64,000 nucleotides of DNA from Flavobacterium branchiarum (GTDB taxonomy: Bacteria > Bacteroidota > Bacteroidia > Flavobacteriales > Flavobacteriaceae): positions 992,001-1,056,000 of the forward strand of contig NZ_JAUFQQ010000003.1 in the NCBI RefSeq assembly GCF_030409845.1. Direction: 5' to 3'. The translations under genes and the position numbers were made by a program. The notes under the pieces are model-generated. The model searched no databases and was not told where the DNA came from. It saw only the letters and a program-made list of their open reading frames with translations. Below, in pieces: positions 61,758 through 64,000 of the stretch; within the stretch, counting starts at the first letter, position 1, and every line of letters begins with the position of its first letter.

Positions 61758-63716
61758 TTAATCTACTCTAGTTAAGCCTATGTTTTCTGGAGCATGAAGC
61801 ACCATTGGGAATTTTTCAATTTTCACAGAACTGCTGTCTAGACCAAAAGCGCGTTCTTCAGAAAGACTTAACTTCTTGATAAAGAAGTACGAGTTCATGA
61901 TAATATTTTCGTGCCATCTTAAGTCATTATCATTAGATAAGAACTTCTCAGATAGTACAAATTTGAAATCTCCAATGATATTATTTTTATTCAATGACTC
62001 GTAACGGCTCGTAATATCTACTTCTCCTTTTTTCACCATATCGCGAATAACCTCTCTAAACATCAAGTTAATTTTGGTAGGCTCTCTAAATCCTAAATTA
62101 AAATCAATTCTGTAGATATCGTCTTTAGCGATTTCGGTTACCTTATATTGTGTTTTGTATGGTTCTGTTAAAATATTTACGTGTACAAACCAATAGATGT
62201 CAGCTCTTTTTGGACGCTTTTGCAAGATAGAATAAATAACTTTTTCTTCCAGTTCATCAACACGACTAGCATTAGTCATATAAACCAAATGCGTAGCATA
62301 TTTAGGAATTGATAAATCATCGCTTAATTCCATCAATACCTTTTTATAGTCTTCAATTTTGATAACCTTAGTGTAATTTTTATTGATTCTCTTAGCCAAG
62401 TACCAAATCGTCATGATAAGAATAAGAACAGAAGCAATAATTAATGTTACATAACCACCTTCTGCAAACTTAGTGACATTAGCAATTAAGAAACTTATCT
62501 CGATAGCCAAGTATATTGTAATTAAAGGAACCATGAAGTATAATTTTACTCGTTTCATAATCAAGTAAAAATTAAGTAAAATAGTAGTCATGATCATACA
62601 TAAAACAATAGCTAAACCATAGGCATGTTCCATCTTACCAGATTCTTCAAAGTGCAGTACGATACCAACACAACCAAAGAATAATAACCAGTTGATAGAA
62701 GGAATGTATAATTGTCCCTTAACTTCAGTAGGGTATTTTATTTTCACTTTTGGCCAGAAGTTCAATCGCATCGCTTCATTTATCAATGTAAATGAACCAC
62801 TAATAAGCGCTTGAGAAGCGATTACCGCAGCAAGCGTAGCAATCACAATTCCGATAGGCTGAAACCAATTGGGCATAATTAAATAAAATGGATTTCCATT
62901 TCCACCTAAGCCTTGTAAAGTTTGTCCTTCATGGTGAATAAGAAAAGCAGCTTGTCCAAAATAGTTTAGTACCAATGCCGATTTGACGAATATCCAGCTA
63001 ATGCGAATGTTTTTTCTTCCACAGTGCCCCATGTCAGAGTATAAAGCCTCAGCACCTGTTGTACACAAGAATACAAAACCTAATACAAAGAAACCATCAG
63101 GATGTATAGAAAGTAAATGATAAGCATAATAAGGATTTATAGCTTTAAAAACTTCAGGGTGATGTACAATTTGAATTACTCCCAGAACACCAAGCATGGT
63201 AAACCAGATTAGCATCATTGGAGCAAAAAATTTACCCACAAGCTTCGTTCCGAATTGCTGTATCGTAAATAAAACAAATAAGATTGCTATAACAATAGGA
63301 ACAGTATTTATACTAGGGTAGTAGGTCCTAATTCCTTCTATCGCCGAAGAAACAGAAATTGGAGGTGTAATAATACCATCCGCAAGTAGAGCACTACCTC
63401 CTATAATGGCGGGGACAATTAGCCATTTTATTTTTGTTTTCTTGACCAGAGCGTATAAAGCAAAAATACCGCCTTCGCCATGATTATCAGCGCTTAATGT
63501 AATGAGTACGTATTTTATAGTTGTTTGAAGTGTTAATGTCCAAAAAACACACGAAATACCACCTAAAACAATATCAGCATCGATTATATGTTTGCCAAGT
63601 ATGGCTTTCATTACATATAAAGGGGAGGTTCCTATGTCACCATATATAATTCCCAAAGAGATTAACAAACCTCCTAAAGTTAACTTACTATGTAAGTTCT
63701 TGTGTGATGCGCTCAT
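61758..63716 (-). CDS. kup: Kup-type potassium transporter
   Basis: A 652-residue K+ uptake protein: twelve membrane helices in the first ~450 residues, with the family signature G-I-I-Y-G-D-I-G-T-S-P-L-Y near the start, L-I-T-L-S-A-D-N-H-G-E-G-G and G-T-E-A-L-Y-S-D-M-G-H-type motifs, then a ~200-residue cytosolic C-terminal domain with a conserved V-H-V-N segment. It imports K+ with H+. Monocistronic. The length is typical for Kup. Confidence 0.95.
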   Translation of the reverse strand: MSASHKNLHSKLTLGGLLISLGIIYGDIGTSPLYVMKAILGKHIIDADIVLGGISCVFWTLTLQTTIKYVLITLSADNHGEGGIFALYALVKKTKIKWLIVPAIIGGSALLADGIITPPISVSSAIEGIRTYYPSINTVPIVIAILFVLFTIQQFGTKLVGKFFAPMMLIWFTMLGVLGVIQIVHHPEVFKAINPYYAYHLLSIHPDGFFVLGFVFLCTTGAEALYSDMGHCGRKNIRISWIFVKSALVLNYFGQAAFLIHHEGQTLQGLGGNGNPFYLIMPNWFQPIGIVIATLAAVIASQALISGSFTLINEAMRLNFWPKVKIKYPTEVKGQLYIPSINWLLFFGCVGIVLHFEESGKMEHAYGLAIVLCMIMTTILLNFYLIMKRVKLYFMVPLITIYLAIEISFLIANVTKFAEGGYVTLIIASVLILIMTIWYLAKRINKNYTKVIKIEDYKKVLMELSDDLSIPKYATHLVYMTNASRVDELEEKVIYSILQKRPKRADIYWFVHVNILTEPYKTQYKVTEIAKDDIYRIDFNLGFREPTKINLMFREVIRDMVKKGEVDITSRYESLNKNNIIGDFKFVLSEKFLSNDNDLRWHENIIMNSYFFIKKLSLSEERAFGLDSSSVKIEKFPMVLHAPENIGLTRVD

Positions 63717-63799
63717 TTAATTTTTTAATTTTATAAAAGTCGCGTCAAATTTACTGTTTTAAAACAAATTAACACCAAATTATGAATAATAAAGATAAA

Positions 63800-63827
63800 A
63801 AAAACACGATGCTAGCATCGTGTTTTT
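63800..63827. terminator. Terminator for the partial reverse-strand gene
   Basis: A 28-base perfect palindrome with arms AAAAACACGATGCT and its complement, between two reverse-strand genes. It would end the gene beginning beyond the right edge. Confidence 0.8.
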
Positions 63828-63853
63828 ATTTTAATGAGCGAACTATAATAAAA

Positions 63854-64000
63854 TTAGCCTCTTCGATTACCACTTCTTTCAGAAGAGCTATTCTCTCTAG
63901 AATTTGAATCACCTCTAGAAGTTGAGTTTGATCTTTGATTGTCAGAACTTTGAGGACTGTATTGTCTAGCTGAACTAGTTCTGTTTTCAGAGTTACCTCT
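63854..64000 (-). CDS. C-terminal end of an Arg/Ser/Asn-rich protein (partial)
   Basis: The reverse strand is open from the window's right edge to a stop at 63854-63856 (48 codons visible). The residues are almost all Arg, Ser, Asn, Gly, Glu and Thr, with motifs such as S-S-E-R-S-G-N-R-R-G at the end. This is a low-complexity, probably disordered tail. Similar tails occur on RNA helicases and on Bacteroidota surface or periplasmic proteins, and the visible part cannot decide which. A terminator follows. Confidence 0.6.
   Translation of the reverse strand, partial: RGNSENRTSSARQYSPQSSDNQRSNSTSRGDSNSRENSSSERSGNRRG

Noticed and set aside
1..64000. tRNA, rRNA or transposase genes
   Set aside because: I looked for tRNA cloverleaf cores, rRNA words and DDE/tyrosine recombinase motifs and saw none; without a computed search this is a statement of not seeing them, not proof of absence.

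Overview
The window looks like a chromosomal segment of a Flavobacterium-type Bacteroidota. It is strongly A+T rich, promoters fit the Bacteroidota pattern TAnnTTTG, lipoproteins with lipoboxes are frequent, and it carries a SusC/SusD pair, a TssD-type (T6SS subtype iii) Hcp domain and typical flavobacterial housekeeping genes (lpdA, pabB, tilS, dsbD, amt, yifB/comM, an rsmB-like methyltransferase and kup). No rRNA, tRNA, transposase or CRISPR array was recognised.

Layout. Bases 1-8811 are a graveyard and reservoir of polymorphic-toxin cassettes. Two open and several broken copies of the last part of an Rhs core are each joined to a different variable tail, and each is followed by a small lipoprotein or membrane protein that looks like an immunity gene. 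An NTF2-fold immunity protein and a DUF2750 protein are the recognisable members. In several places only the last codons of a toxin survive, overlapping or abutting the next immunity start. Bases 8841-10664 hold a MarR regulator and a serine beta-lactamase-like protein in one operon with a perfect palindromic operator candidate. Bases 11114-13926 are a tight three-gene operon: a PD-(D/E)XK nuclease-like sce7726 protein, an sce7725 protein and a zinc-finger/RES-domain protein. It is a good candidate for an uncharacterised conflict system and is followed by a RadC-like JAB protein. Bases 15-24.7 kb hold a flavin monooxygenase with a divergent AraC regulator, a SemiSWEET, an APC permease, and a methionine gamma-lyase-like enzyme with a divergent Lrp regulator. 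Two repeat fields, 22.1-22.6 and 24.7-25.9 kb, are non-coding.

Bases 26-44.5 kb are mostly core metabolism and transport: lpdA, a DoxX protein, a DUF4349 lipoprotein, pabB-tilS-dsbD, amt, two amidohydrolase-family proteins, an S41 peptidase, a fold-III PLP racemase, a GNAT and a Coa1-like protein. Bases 44.9-53.6 kb form a SusC-SusD-lipoprotein-M16 peptidase locus, probably for uptake and breakdown of peptides or a proteinaceous ligand. After a luciferase-like oxidoreductase, an AraC regulator and a GNAT comes the most striking feature. A ~2.3-kb cassette encodes a TssD(Hcp)-papain-like fusion, a probable T6SS effector, with an overlapping small membrane protein as the likely immunity factor. 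It is inserted in the 5' end of yifB/comM and bounded by 139-bp direct repeats that keep an intact yifB downstream. The window ends with yifB, the rsmB-like gene, kup and the tail of an Arg/Ser/Asn-rich protein.

Two regions (1-8.8 kb Rhs tips and 56.2-58.7 kb Hcp effector) concern contact-dependent bacterial competition. A third (11.1-14.7 kb) may concern defence.
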